The notes under the pieces are model-generated. The model saw only the letters and a program-made list of their open reading frames with translations. It did not search any database and was not told the origin of the DNA. From positions 1 through 64,000 of the forward strand of contig NZ_JAYGHR010000015.1 in NCBI RefSeq assembly GCF_034932365.1: DNA of 64,000 nt, given 5' to 3'. Positions 17,968 through 26,477 of this stretch are shown in pieces. The DNA is from Capilliphycus robustus. Its GTDB lineage: Bacteria; Cyanobacteriota; Cyanobacteriia; Cyanobacteriales; Microcoleaceae. Every line of letters begins with the position of its first letter. The first letter of the stretch is position 1. Position numbers and translations under genes: made by a program.

Positions 17968-18741
17968 TTATTCCTCCCAAGTTTTCCAAGGTGCATTGCC
18001 AGTTTCCCACAGGCTTTCTAACCGACGTTTATCTCGCAAAGTATCCATACATTGCCAGAAACCTGTGTATTTGTAGGCCATTAACTGACCCTCTTTTGCT
18101 AAATTCTCAAGGGGTGCTTTTTCCCACTGAGTATCATCGCCCTCAATGTAGTCGAATACTTCCGGTTCTAACACAAAGAAAGCTCCATTGATCCAACCTT
18201 CTTGAGTTTGGGGCTTTTCTGAAAATTCTACGATTTGATCCCCGTCGAGTTCTAAGTGACCAAAACGAGCGGCAGGACGAACAGCAGTCAGCGTTGCTAA
18301 CTTACCATGTGAGCGATGAAAGGCGATCAAATCATGTAAGTTTAAATCGGTGACTCCATCCCCCCAAGTTAGCATAAAAGTCTCATTACCCATATAGGGA
18401 GCTAGACGCTTGATCCGGCCTCCTGTATTGGTGTTAAGTCCTGTATCAATCAGGTCAACATTCCAGTCGGGTTTGACTCCTCCGTGCATCTCGAAAGCGC
18501 CTGTCTGTACATTAACGGTGAGGTTACTGTTAAGAGAACAGTAATCAACCATGTACTTTTTGATCACCTCTGCTTTGTATCCCAGAGCAATCACGAAGTT
18601 TTTAAAACTGTGGTGGGAGTAGTGCATCATAATGTGCCACAGAATGGGTTTCCCACCGATCTCCACCATAGGTTTAGGCTTTTCTACTGTCTCTTCAGAA
18701 AGACGAGTCCCTAAGCCACCTGCAAGTATTCCAACTTTCAT
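17968..18741 (-). CDS. rfbF: Glucose-1-phosphate cytidylyltransferase
   Basis: 257 residues from ATG 18741, where the nucleotidyltransferase signature starts (MKVGILAGGLGTRLSEET). A further in-frame start eight codons upstream would precede the fold. It makes CDP-glucose from CTP and glucose-1-phosphate, the entry to CDP-linked 3,6-dideoxy or branched sugars. Family motifs include KPKPMVEIGGKPILWHIM, TWGDGVTDLNL and the C-terminal FWQCMDTLRDKRRLE. First gene of the rfbF - SDR - C-methyltransferase operon, with 8 nt to the next start. It is divergent from the ABC exporter at 19227. RfbF is a strong family call; the final sugar remains unknown. Confidence 0.93.
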   Translation of the reverse strand: MKVGILAGGLGTRLSEETVEKPKPMVEIGGKPILWHIMMHYSHHSFKNFVIALGYKAEVIKKYMVDYCSLNSNLTVNVQTGAFEMHGGVKPDWNVDLIDTGLNTNTGGRIKRLAPYMGNETFMLTWGDGVTDLNLHDLIAFHRSHGKLATLTAVRPAARFGHLELDGDQIVEFSEKPQTQEGWINGAFFVLEPEVFDYIEGDDTQWEKAPLENLAKEGQLMAYKYTGFWQCMDTLRDKRRLESLWETGNAPWKTWEE

Positions 18742-19226
18742 ATGAAAAATTTTTAACTTTAACACCCGCCATAACTGAGGTTCACACTTCAGAAGAGCAT
18801 TGTCAAGAGACTGTTCGACTCCTTCATTAAATCTTTACAAAACTCTAGCCGTCCGATCTCGACTTTCTGTAAACCTTTACTAAAGTTCATCAACTTGAGC
18901 CAGGATTGTATGCAATTCTAGGCACAAGGTAAGTTGTTGAGTTATAATCATGTGAGCAGCTTCCTCTATCCAATGCCGAATTGACTCTCAAGTAGAAAGC
19001 ATCGGCATTTCCAGGGAAGTTCTAATTTGAACAATTAGCAATCACTTGTCTGGATTGACCGATAAAAAAATGGGCTGAATTTTGCAGAGTTAAGTTGTCA
19101 TTGTTCAGATATATAATTGCCTCAAGTAGAAATTGTTTTTAACAGCTATTCTATTTTTTGACCCTGGTGAGTGACTGCCAATCATCAATAGTATAAATGT
19201 AAATCAGGTAGAGTGATAAAAAGCCT
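18742..19226. promoter_or_regulatory. 485-bp divergent intergenic region
   Basis: This separates the rfbF operon (minus) from the ABC exporter (plus). A perfect TATAAT is at 18943-18948 on the plus strand, with a weak -35 (GGCACA) 16 nt upstream. A perfect 8-bp inverted repeat AATGCCGA (18972-18979) / TCGGCATT (19002-19009) lies just downstream of that -10 and could be a leader hairpin or operator. No open frame of interest was seen. Confidence 0.35.
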
Positions 19227-21065
19227 ATGCTCAGATACTTATCCAAGTTCTTGTATGTCCTTCCAGCTAAAAAGAGCAGCTTGGTGTTGCTGCTGATTTT
19301 ATTTACATTCGTCTCCTCACTGGAGGTCATAGGTATCGGATTAATAGGACCTTTCATCAGTTTAGCCAGTAATCCCGATGCAGTGATTCAGCAAAATGAT
19401 TGGATTCGCTGGATTTACAATCAACTCGGCTTGACCCAAGCGAGTCAAATGGTTGCATTGATTGGATCAGTCGTCATCCTGATCTTTTGCTTCAAATCGT
19501 TTATGAGTTGGTCGATTCAATCTTATATTTTTAAATATAGTTACATCCAACGCGGTAGATTAGTTTCAAAATTAATGAGATCTTACTTAGATGCTCCCTA
19601 CACATTTTATTTAACTAAAAATAGCGCCCATTTGATTGATCATGTTGTGGGGGAAACGACAAAGTTTGCTAACTCAGTCTTAAGTACGTTACTCAGCAGT
19701 ACCGCAAACTTATTCACATTAATTGCTATCTCTATACTGTTGTGTATAGCGAGTCCTTTAGCAGTTGTTTCATTGGTTTTTATGGTAGCTCCTTTGGTTT
19801 TATTGTTTAATTTATTCAGAGAAAAAATGCAGTTCTGGGGCAAAGAACTTTATGAAGCTAATCTAGGGATGATTAGAAGTGTGAATCATGGTTTGGGAGC
19901 CTTTAAAGAAACTCGAGTGATTGGCTGCGGTTCTTATTTTGAAGAAGATTGTGGGACACAAGCCGAGAGATTTGCTAACGCATCAATTGGATTTTATGCT
20001 TTTAAGCTTTCTCCTCGTTACATTAGCGAAGCGATGCTCGTTATTTTTTTAGTTGGTTTTACATCAGTCAGCCTCTTTTTAAATCAAAATATGGAAGAAC
20101 TGACATCGACTTTAAGTATCTTTGCCTTAGCTTCTATTCGTCTAATCCCAGCTTTCTCAAATCTAGCCAGTGGACTTAGTTCCCTCAAAAATTCGAGTTA
20201 TGCTCTCAACCAGCTTTACTCCGATTTAAAAGAACTAGAGAATATTGAAAATGATAAAAATCAGGAATTGGAAGATCGTTCAAATTTAGTTCAAAAACTC
20301 GAACATCAACAGGTTATAAAAGAGGATAAGAGTTTTAGATTCAATCATCAAGTTGTGTTAGAACAGGTGACATATAGCTATCCTAACGCTTCTGAAATAG
20401 CGCTCGAAAAAATCTCACTAACCTTAGAAAAAGGAAAGTCAATCGCCTTTATTGGAAAATCAGGAGCAGGTAAAACAACATTAGCAGATGTCATCTTGGG
20501 TTTGTTAACACCTCAGTCGGGAGATATTCAGGTAGATGGACAATCGATTTATAGTAACTTGCGTTTATGGCAAAACCTAATAGGTTACATTCCTCAATCT
20601 ATTTTTCTGACAGATGACACCATCGAAAGAAACATTGCTTTTGGTGTTCCTGACCATTTAATTAACTCAGAACGACTCGATAAAGCCATTCAAGGAGCGC
20701 AACTCAAAGATGTGATTGATAATCTACCAGATGGGGTCAAAACTAGGGTCGGAGAAAGAGGTGTTCGTCTATCGGGAGGTCAACGTCAACGAGTGGGAAT
20801 TGCTCGTGCTTTGTACCATGAAAGGGATATATTAGTTCTAGATGAAGCAACATCAGCATTAGACAATGAAACAGAAAGTCTTGTGACTGAGGCGATTCAG
20901 TCTTTAAGTGGAAGTAAAACCATGATTATTATTGCTCATCGTCTAACCACAGTTCAGGACTGTGATTGGATTTACAGAATGGAGAAAGGTAAAATTATTC
21001 AATCCGGTAGTTATCGAGAAGTTATTTTAGGTCATCATGCTAATAGTAGTGTCACATCAGACTAG
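19227..21065 (+). CDS. ABC exporter, fused permease-ATPase (PglK/MsbA-like)
   Basis: 612 residues: six predicted membrane helices in the first 310, then an ATPase with Walker A GKSGAGKTT (about 411), signature LSGGQRQR (about 515), Walker B ILVLDEA and H-loop IAHR. It forms a homodimeric exporter that flips lipids or lipid-linked glycans. The N-terminal pattern (VIGIGLIGPFISLASNPD) resembles the PglK branch, which flips undecaprenyl-linked oligosaccharides, rather than bacteriocin exporters; there is no peptidase domain. It heads a plus-strand, AT-rich series with the FG-GAP, sulfotransferase, glycosyltransferase and acyltransferase genes. Because no Wzx flippase is visible in the locus, it is the leading candidate flippase here (inference). 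Confidence 0.88.
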   Translation: MLRYLSKFLYVLPAKKSSLVLLLILFTFVSSLEVIGIGLIGPFISLASNPDAVIQQNDWIRWIYNQLGLTQASQMVALIGSVVILIFCFKSFMSWSIQSYIFKYSYIQRGRLVSKLMRSYLDAPYTFYLTKNSAHLIDHVVGETTKFANSVLSTLLSSTANLFTLIAISILLCIASPLAVVSLVFMVAPLVLLFNLFREKMQFWGKELYEANLGMIRSVNHGLGAFKETRVIGCGSYFEEDCGTQAERFANASIGFYAFKLSPRYISEAMLVIFLVGFTSVSLFLNQNMEELTSTLSIFALASIRLIPAFSNLASGLSSLKNSSYALNQLYSDLKELENIENDKNQELEDRSNLVQKLEHQQVIKEDKSFRFNHQVVLEQVTYSYPNASEIALEKISLTLEKGKSIAFIGKSGAGKTTLADVILGLLTPQSGDIQVDGQSIYSNLRLWQNLIGYIPQSIFLTDDTIERNIAFGVPDHLINSERLDKAIQGAQLKDVIDNLPDGVKTRVGERGVRLSGGQRQRVGIARALYHERDILVLDEATSALDNETESLVTEAIQSLSGSKTMIIIAHRLTTVQDCDWIYRMEKGKIIQSGSYREVILGHHANSSVTSD

Positions 21066-21120
21066 GCTCTTTGTCTTGGCTTTGATTTGAGAAAAAGTAA
21101 CCTATATTTTAATCAATAAA

Positions 21121-23058
21121 ATGAGTAAAAAATTAATTTACTACTTCAAGATTTTTTGCATAGCCTTTTGTATTTTTCTTATTTTTACGCTAGTTTGGCA
21201 ACTTGTGGGTTCCACACTAAAAACAGGAAGTTATTTTTCAATGGAGAAAACACCCTTAACTACTACTTATGATCTTTTTGACTTAGGAATTGTAGATGTT
21301 AATAATGATGACTATCTAGATATTTTTACCCTCAATCATAGTGCAAGACAAAATTTATTATTAAATCAAGAACTCAACAACTTTACAGATATATTATCTG
21401 ATCGAAAGCTTGATCAAGATCGCGAGTTTGCTTATGCGGAAGATACTGATCATCAACCTAAGTTTGAGACTCCAGGACTGTATATATACCGACAAAATTT
21501 TGATTTACATATACGTGCTTATCAGCTAGATAATTTAGACTCTATAACTGGGACTTTACAGTTATCTTTACCTGTTGAAGTCAAAAAAAATCACTTTTCT
21601 CAGACTGATATAAAAGAAAGTTCGTTTTTAGGAAATACTTCTCATGTGATTGATTTCTCTCTAAAAAATAATGGATGGATCATTTTAACAGGGTTCCCTG
21701 AAATTTTACACTCTTTTGAGATGAGTGAAAAAATTTCCCTCCATCAAATTCAGATTGGGATTCAAAAACAACATCCTAATTCCCATAATTTTGAAATCAT
21801 GTGGCGAGACCGTCACAGCATGGCTTGGGCTGATGTTAATCAGGATGGGTATAAAGATGTATTTATAAGTCGTGGTGGAGTTCGGGGAAAAATAAGTAAT
21901 TTATCTGAACGTTTAAATGATGAGTTATTTATGAGTCGTGATCAGATCACCCTTCAAGATCAAGCTGAACAATTAGGAATTGATAAAGAAGGTTGTCCAG
22001 GAAGACAATCAGCTTGGGTCGATTTTAATAATGATGATCGACTTGATTTGTATGTTGTTTGTGGTCGTTCCAAAGATGATCCAACACCTTATCCCAATCA
22101 ACTATACCAACAAACAACAAATGGTCAGTTTGTTAATATAGCTTCAAAAGTAGGTTTAGACTTCCCTCAAGCTGGATATGCTTTATGGCTTGATGCTGAT
22201 AATGATAGAGATATGGATTTACTCACTTCTCAAGAGGAAACTGTCTATCTTTATATTAATCAAAATGGTAAGTTTAAACAGAGCTTGAGTGAACAGTTAA
22301 ACCAACAAATTACTAAATTTTCAGTTTCAGATTTTGACTTAGATGGAGATTTTGATGTTTATGTTGTCACAGGAGATCAAAATGTTTTGCTTTTGAACAC
22401 GAACGGAAAGTATGTTGTCAAGAGTCCAGATTTAGTAGGCTTACCGAGCGAAGCAAAAACAGTAAATTGGGTCGATTATAATAATGATGGTTTACCAGAT
22501 CTTCATGTTGTACCCAATGGTTTATATCAACAAAACTCTCAACATCAATTTGAAGAAACCAAGTTGTTAGATATGAGATTTCCAAAGTTTAAAACACGAG
22601 ATGCTCGCTGTGTCTGGTTTGATGCTGATAATGATGGGGATAGAGATGTTTTAGTTGCCTATCAACAAACTCCTTCGGTTTTACAACAAACTCCTCCTCT
22701 CAAAGACCGTATTTTGAATCAGATTCTTAAGCGAGATACATCTAAAATTTGGCAATCTAGATTTTATCGGAACTTAAGTGCTGATAATCACTGGATTGAA
22801 ATTGAACTCCTTGGTTCTTTAGGAAATCCTCAAGCCATTGGATCTCGAGTTGAAGTCGTTGTGAAAAACAGCACACAAGTTCAACAAATTGGCAGCTCTG
22901 AAAACTCACATTATTCTCAGGGTCATTATCGTCTTTACTTTGGTTTAGGAAAGCAAGAAAAACCAGATTTAATTAAGGTTTTTTGGCCTGACGGTCAAAC
23001 TCAAACCATGGTTCAACCTGTTGCTGATCGCTTACTTAAAATCGAGAAAAATACTTAG
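21121..23058 (+). CDS. FG-GAP/VCBS repeat protein with ASPIC/UnbV-like C-terminus
   Basis: 645 residues. An N-terminal membrane anchor or uncleaved signal (about residues 8-30) is followed by calcium-binding FG-GAP-like repeats with DxNxDGxxD-type loops: DVNNDDYLD, DVNQDGYKD, DFNNDDRLD, DADNDRDMD, DLDGDFDVY, DYNNDGLPD and DADNDGDRD. These build an extracytoplasmic beta-propeller. The last 100 residues (GSRVEVVV, HYRLYFGLGKQEKPDLIKVFWPDGQ) match the ASPIC/UnbV module. Such proteins bind carbohydrate or mediate adhesion and often sit in polysaccharide loci. The role here is inferred only from position between the exporter and the sulfotransferase. It lies 55 nt after the exporter and is likely co-transcribed. 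Confidence 0.82.
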   Translation: MSKKLIYYFKIFCIAFCIFLIFTLVWQLVGSTLKTGSYFSMEKTPLTTTYDLFDLGIVDVNNDDYLDIFTLNHSARQNLLLNQELNNFTDILSDRKLDQDREFAYAEDTDHQPKFETPGLYIYRQNFDLHIRAYQLDNLDSITGTLQLSLPVEVKKNHFSQTDIKESSFLGNTSHVIDFSLKNNGWIILTGFPEILHSFEMSEKISLHQIQIGIQKQHPNSHNFEIMWRDRHSMAWADVNQDGYKDVFISRGGVRGKISNLSERLNDELFMSRDQITLQDQAEQLGIDKEGCPGRQSAWVDFNNDDRLDLYVVCGRSKDDPTPYPNQLYQQTTNGQFVNIASKVGLDFPQAGYALWLDADNDRDMDLLTSQEETVYLYINQNGKFKQSLSEQLNQQITKFSVSDFDLDGDFDVYVVTGDQNVLLLNTNGKYVVKSPDLVGLPSEAKTVNWVDYNNDGLPDLHVVPNGLYQQNSQHQFEETKLLDMRFPKFKTRDARCVWFDADNDGDRDVLVAYQQTPSVLQQTPPLKDRILNQILKRDTSKIWQSRFYRNLSADNHWIEIELLGSLGNPQAIGSRVEVVVKNSTQVQQIGSSENSHYSQGHYRLYFGLGKQEKPDLIKVFWPDGQTQTMVQPVADRLLKIEKNT

Positions 23059-23138
23059 TATAAAAAGTTTAATCTATAAAGTTTAATCTATAATAATATA
23101 GCCAAAGTCATATCTAAATCTAAGTCTAATCGGAGAAA

Positions 23139-24140
23139 GTGATGAAAAAATTTTGGAAAACCAACCTGAAGCCATTCTTAAGCTCTTTAAAAGTTAAATT
23201 GATTGGGGAAGCATGGAAAGATCAAATTAGACCGATCACGGGGTTTAATCTTCCCTTTTGGATACAGTATACTTTTTCAGAAGATAAAAGTTCCTACAAG
23301 CCGAAAAAAAGGCCCTGGTCTCTAGAACGCTTGAAACGATTCATCTTTCCTAATTTAGAAAAGCCGATATTTATCTTTGGTTCTCCTCGATCAGGTACTA
23401 CATTTTTAGGTCTTTGTATTGCTGAACTGCTCGAAGTGAGCTACCATTTTGAACCTGTACTAACAAAAGCAGCTGTCCGTTATATATATACGAATCAATG
23501 GGATAAAAAGCAAACTCAAGCCTTTTACAAAAGAGTTTATTCTTGGCTGCTACGAATTCATTTTGATGGAGATTTGCGATTTGCCGAAAAAACACCTCGT
23601 AACAGCTTTATCCTACCCTTTTTATATGAAACATTTCCTGATGCTCGTTTTATTCATATTATTCGGGATGGACGAGATGCTTCTATTTCTCTAGCAGAAA
23701 GACCTTGGTATCGAAATGATATGAAAGGATCAGGTGCTAAAGAACCAGGAGGCTATCCTTTTGGTCCTAAAGCTCGTTTCTGGGTGGAAGCTGATCGAAT
23801 TGAAGAGTTTGAAACAACAAATGATGTTCATCGTTGTATGTGGCTATGGCGAAGATATTTAGAAGGTGCTTTAGAAGGCTCATCTAAATTACCGACAGAT
23901 CAATATCATGAGTTACGCTATGAAGATATTGTGACAAATACCCAGGAAGAATGTGAGCGCTTATTGGACTTTTTAGAGATTAAAAATTATCAATCTCGCT
24001 CTAAATTTTGTGAGGTCGTGATCAAGAAAGCAAAAGTTGACTCGATTGGTCGTTGGAAAGTTAAGTTATCAGAGGAACAGCTCAAACAACTTGAAGAAGA
24101 AGCTGGAAGTTGGTTAAAAAAGTTGGGCTATTCTGGTTAA
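23139..24140 (+). CDS. PAPS-dependent sulfotransferase
   Basis: 333 residues. It transfers sulfate from PAPS to a hydroxyl or amine. The 5'-phosphosulfate loop is FGSPRSGTTFLG (about residues 80-91) and the 3'-phosphate motif is FIHIIRDGRDASISLAER (about 170-187). The C-terminal RIGRWK-like element, here DSIGRWKVKLSEEQ, is also typical. No signal peptide is present, so it acts in the cytosol, presumably on lipid-linked sugar before export. Among polysaccharide genes it predicts a sulfated exopolysaccharide, as known for several cyanobacteria. An AGAAAG ribosome-binding site precedes ATG 23139. The substrate sugar is unknown. Confidence 0.9.
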   Translation: MMKKFWKTNLKPFLSSLKVKLIGEAWKDQIRPITGFNLPFWIQYTFSEDKSSYKPKKRPWSLERLKRFIFPNLEKPIFIFGSPRSGTTFLGLCIAELLEVSYHFEPVLTKAAVRYIYTNQWDKKQTQAFYKRVYSWLLRIHFDGDLRFAEKTPRNSFILPFLYETFPDARFIHIIRDGRDASISLAERPWYRNDMKGSGAKEPGGYPFGPKARFWVEADRIEEFETTNDVHRCMWLWRRYLEGALEGSSKLPTDQYHELRYEDIVTNTQEECERLLDFLEIKNYQSRSKFCEVVIKKAKVDSIGRWKVKLSEEQLKQLEEEAGSWLKKLGYSG

Positions 24141-24195
24141 ATTAAGGTTGATTGAGAAAGATTTTTTAAGAGCAAAGCACTTTGAGTATAAAATC

Positions 24196-25284
24196 ATGGA
24201 AGTTACTCCTTTAAATATTGTTCTGCTTTCTAATTGGTTTGAAAATCCCTATAAAGATCTATTGATTCAGCATCTAAATACTAAAAAGGTTTATGCTCAG
24301 GAATATTTTCGGAGTGTATTTTTTGTTCAAAAGGTACTGAGTCAAGGTAAGCCTGATATTCTACACTTACAAACCTTACACTATTTTTTTGTGTCCAGAA
24401 ATAAAATTTATTGCTGGATTAAGTTTATTTTGTTTATTTTACAACTTTTATTTATGAAAATGATTGGAGTCAAAGTTGTTTGGACTGTACATGAATGGAT
24501 TGATAAGATATCTGATGGACAGCACAATATATCTCCTTTACAAGCTGCAATTATTGGTAAAGTTATGACGGCGATTATTACTCATTGTGATAGCACAAAA
24601 GAGGAAATGATCACGGAACTTAAATTAAAAAACTGTGAAAAAGTTTTTGTTGTCTTTCATGGAAATTATATAAAAGCTTATGAAAATAATATATCTCAAC
24701 TAGAAGCACGAAAAATTTTGAATATTCCGGAGAATGACTGTGTTTTTTTAATGTTTGGAGGAATACATAAAGGTAAAGGTACATTAGATGGTGTTGAGGC
24801 TTTTAAAAAACTTAAGCAAGATAATATATTTTTAATCATTGCAGGTAAAGTCTCTAAAGCTGAGTTTATTAGTTCTATTTCGCAAGCCATAGGAGATTCT
24901 AAAAATATTATCTTTACCACTCCACACGAAGGAATACCTGACGAAAAAATTCAGGTTTATATGAATGCTTGTGACTGTGTTATACTTCCTTACACAATAT
25001 TTACAACATCAGGAGTTGCGATACTAGCAATGTCTTATAGCAAGGTTTGTATGGCTCCCCGTTTAGGTTTTTTTAAGGATATTTTAGATGATCATGGGGC
25101 TTTTTTGTATGACCCCAAAATGGAAGACGGTTTGCTAAATGCCATGAATTTATCTGTAGAAAAACAAAAAATTTTAGAAACAATGGGTCAACATAACTTT
25201 AAAGTTGTTCAAGAATGGAGTTGGGATTATGTGGCAGCAAAAACTTATGAAGTTTATCAGTGGTGTTTGCATCATTCAATTTAA
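24196..25284 (+). CDS. GT4-like glycosyltransferase
   Basis: A 362-residue GT-B enzyme. The N-terminal Rossmann half begins NIVLLSNWFENPY and has the HLQTLHYFF acceptor-side motif; the C-terminal donor half has LMFGGIHKGKGT and ILPYTIFTTSGVAILAMS. The classical E-x7-E pair is absent and replaced by a T-x-G-V-A pattern, as in the GT4 subgroup that includes the 35599 enzyme. ATG 24196 is chosen because the fold starts just after it; an in-frame TTG at 24148 would add 16 residues with a poor ribosome-binding site. A hydrophobic stretch at about residues 75-95 suggests membrane association. It lies closely behind the sulfotransferase. Confidence 0.82.
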   Translation: MEVTPLNIVLLSNWFENPYKDLLIQHLNTKKVYAQEYFRSVFFVQKVLSQGKPDILHLQTLHYFFVSRNKIYCWIKFILFILQLLFMKMIGVKVVWTVHEWIDKISDGQHNISPLQAAIIGKVMTAIITHCDSTKEEMITELKLKNCEKVFVVFHGNYIKAYENNISQLEARKILNIPENDCVFLMFGGIHKGKGTLDGVEAFKKLKQDNIFLIIAGKVSKAEFISSISQAIGDSKNIIFTTPHEGIPDEKIQVYMNACDCVILPYTIFTTSGVAILAMSYSKVCMAPRLGFFKDILDDHGAFLYDPKMEDGLLNAMNLSVEKQKILETMGQHNFKVVQEWSWDYVAAKTYEVYQWCLHHSI

Positions 25285-25330
25285 CCAGTTTATATTAATG
25301 ATATTCAATTACAATTGAGAGAGTAAATAT

Positions 25331-26419
25331 ATGCGAGGAAAAATCAGGTTAACTGGAATAGACTTTTTTAGAGGATTAGCTATTTTCGCTGTAGTTATAG
25401 TTCATGCTGACGAAGGGATAACTGTTGAATTATCTCTCTGGAATCAGATTTTAGAATTCTCTGGTTTTGCTGTTCCCTTCTTTGTGGCGACATCTTTCTA
25501 TTTTGGATTTTGTAAAATCTGTTCAACTCAAGGACAATATAACTTGAAATCAAGGTTAACTCGCTTGATGATTCCTTATTTTGTTTGGACAGGAATTTAT
25601 ATTGTTTACAGAATATTAAAATATTTAATTAAAAATGAAACAGAAAGTATTAATCAACTTTTTCAAGACCCGATTGGTTTAATTTTTTTTGGGGGTGCGG
25701 CTTTTCAGCTTTACTTTTTACCCCTGCTAGCAGCGGGTACAATTTGGGTTAAACCTTTATCATCATTTACTCATAAAAAACATAATATTTTGGTGTTATT
25801 TTCTTTATTAATTTTCAGTTTGATTGTCTATGAACTCGTTTTATATTCAGGAAATTCATTTGTAAATGGGGCAGGAGTAGCTTTTCAAACTTGGAATAAC
25901 ACTCTACCTGTAAACCTAAAAGACAATCAAATTCTGAGAATAATATTAGTATTTTTAGCTTGGACAATCAGATGTTTTCCCTATATATTCATGGCAATAA
26001 TTTTAGCTTATCCAGGTGTGAATGAAAAATTGCAGAAGAAAAGTTTAGGTTACACAGTATTGATGCTAATCTCATTCTGCTTAGTAAATAGATGGGGTCA
26101 CGACTATCTACCCGAGGTATTGTATGAGGTTGGTCGAGGATATCTGGCTTTACTGTTAGCGCTCGCACTTTCTAATTATTTGCCGGAAAATAAATGGATT
26201 AAAAACTTAGCTTTTTGCTCTTTTGGAATTTATCTCATTCACCTTTTAGTTGTGGAAACGTTCCAAATTATAGAAAATAGAGTTTATCCAGGGGAAACAT
26301 TGCGAGGTTCTAGCCTCAATCTCTTAATATTTGCGCTTTTGAGTTTGGTTATTAGTTGGATCGCGACAGACTTGTTAATGCGAAGAAAAAAAATATCACA
26401 GTTAATGTTTGGAAACTAA
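25331..26419 (+). CDS. Membrane-bound O-acyltransferase (acyltransferase family 3)
   Basis: A 362-residue integral membrane protein with about ten hydrophobic segments. The N-terminus carries the family signature GIDFFRGLAIFAVVIVHADE, whose histidine is the putative catalytic residue, and LIPYFVWTGIYI-type segments follow. Members acetylate or succinylate sugars of exopolysaccharide and O-antigen at the inner membrane. The last part (FCSFGIYLIHLLVVE) is the usual closing helix motif. It sits between two glycosyltransferase genes on the same strand, so decoration of the polymer is the natural reading. The acyl group cannot be told from sequence. Confidence 0.88.
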   Translation: MRGKIRLTGIDFFRGLAIFAVVIVHADEGITVELSLWNQILEFSGFAVPFFVATSFYFGFCKICSTQGQYNLKSRLTRLMIPYFVWTGIYIVYRILKYLIKNETESINQLFQDPIGLIFFGGAAFQLYFLPLLAAGTIWVKPLSSFTHKKHNILVLFSLLIFSLIVYELVLYSGNSFVNGAGVAFQTWNNTLPVNLKDNQILRIILVFLAWTIRCFPYIFMAIILAYPGVNEKLQKKSLGYTVLMLISFCLVNRWGHDYLPEVLYEVGRGYLALLLALALSNYLPENKWIKNLAFCSFGIYLIHLLVVETFQIIENRVYPGETLRGSSLNLLIFALLSLVISWIATDLLMRRKKISQLMFGN

Positions 26420-26477
26420 GTTTCCCTCATGTGTACTATAGTATGAAAAATTAGTAAAAATTTAAGTTAAACTATCC

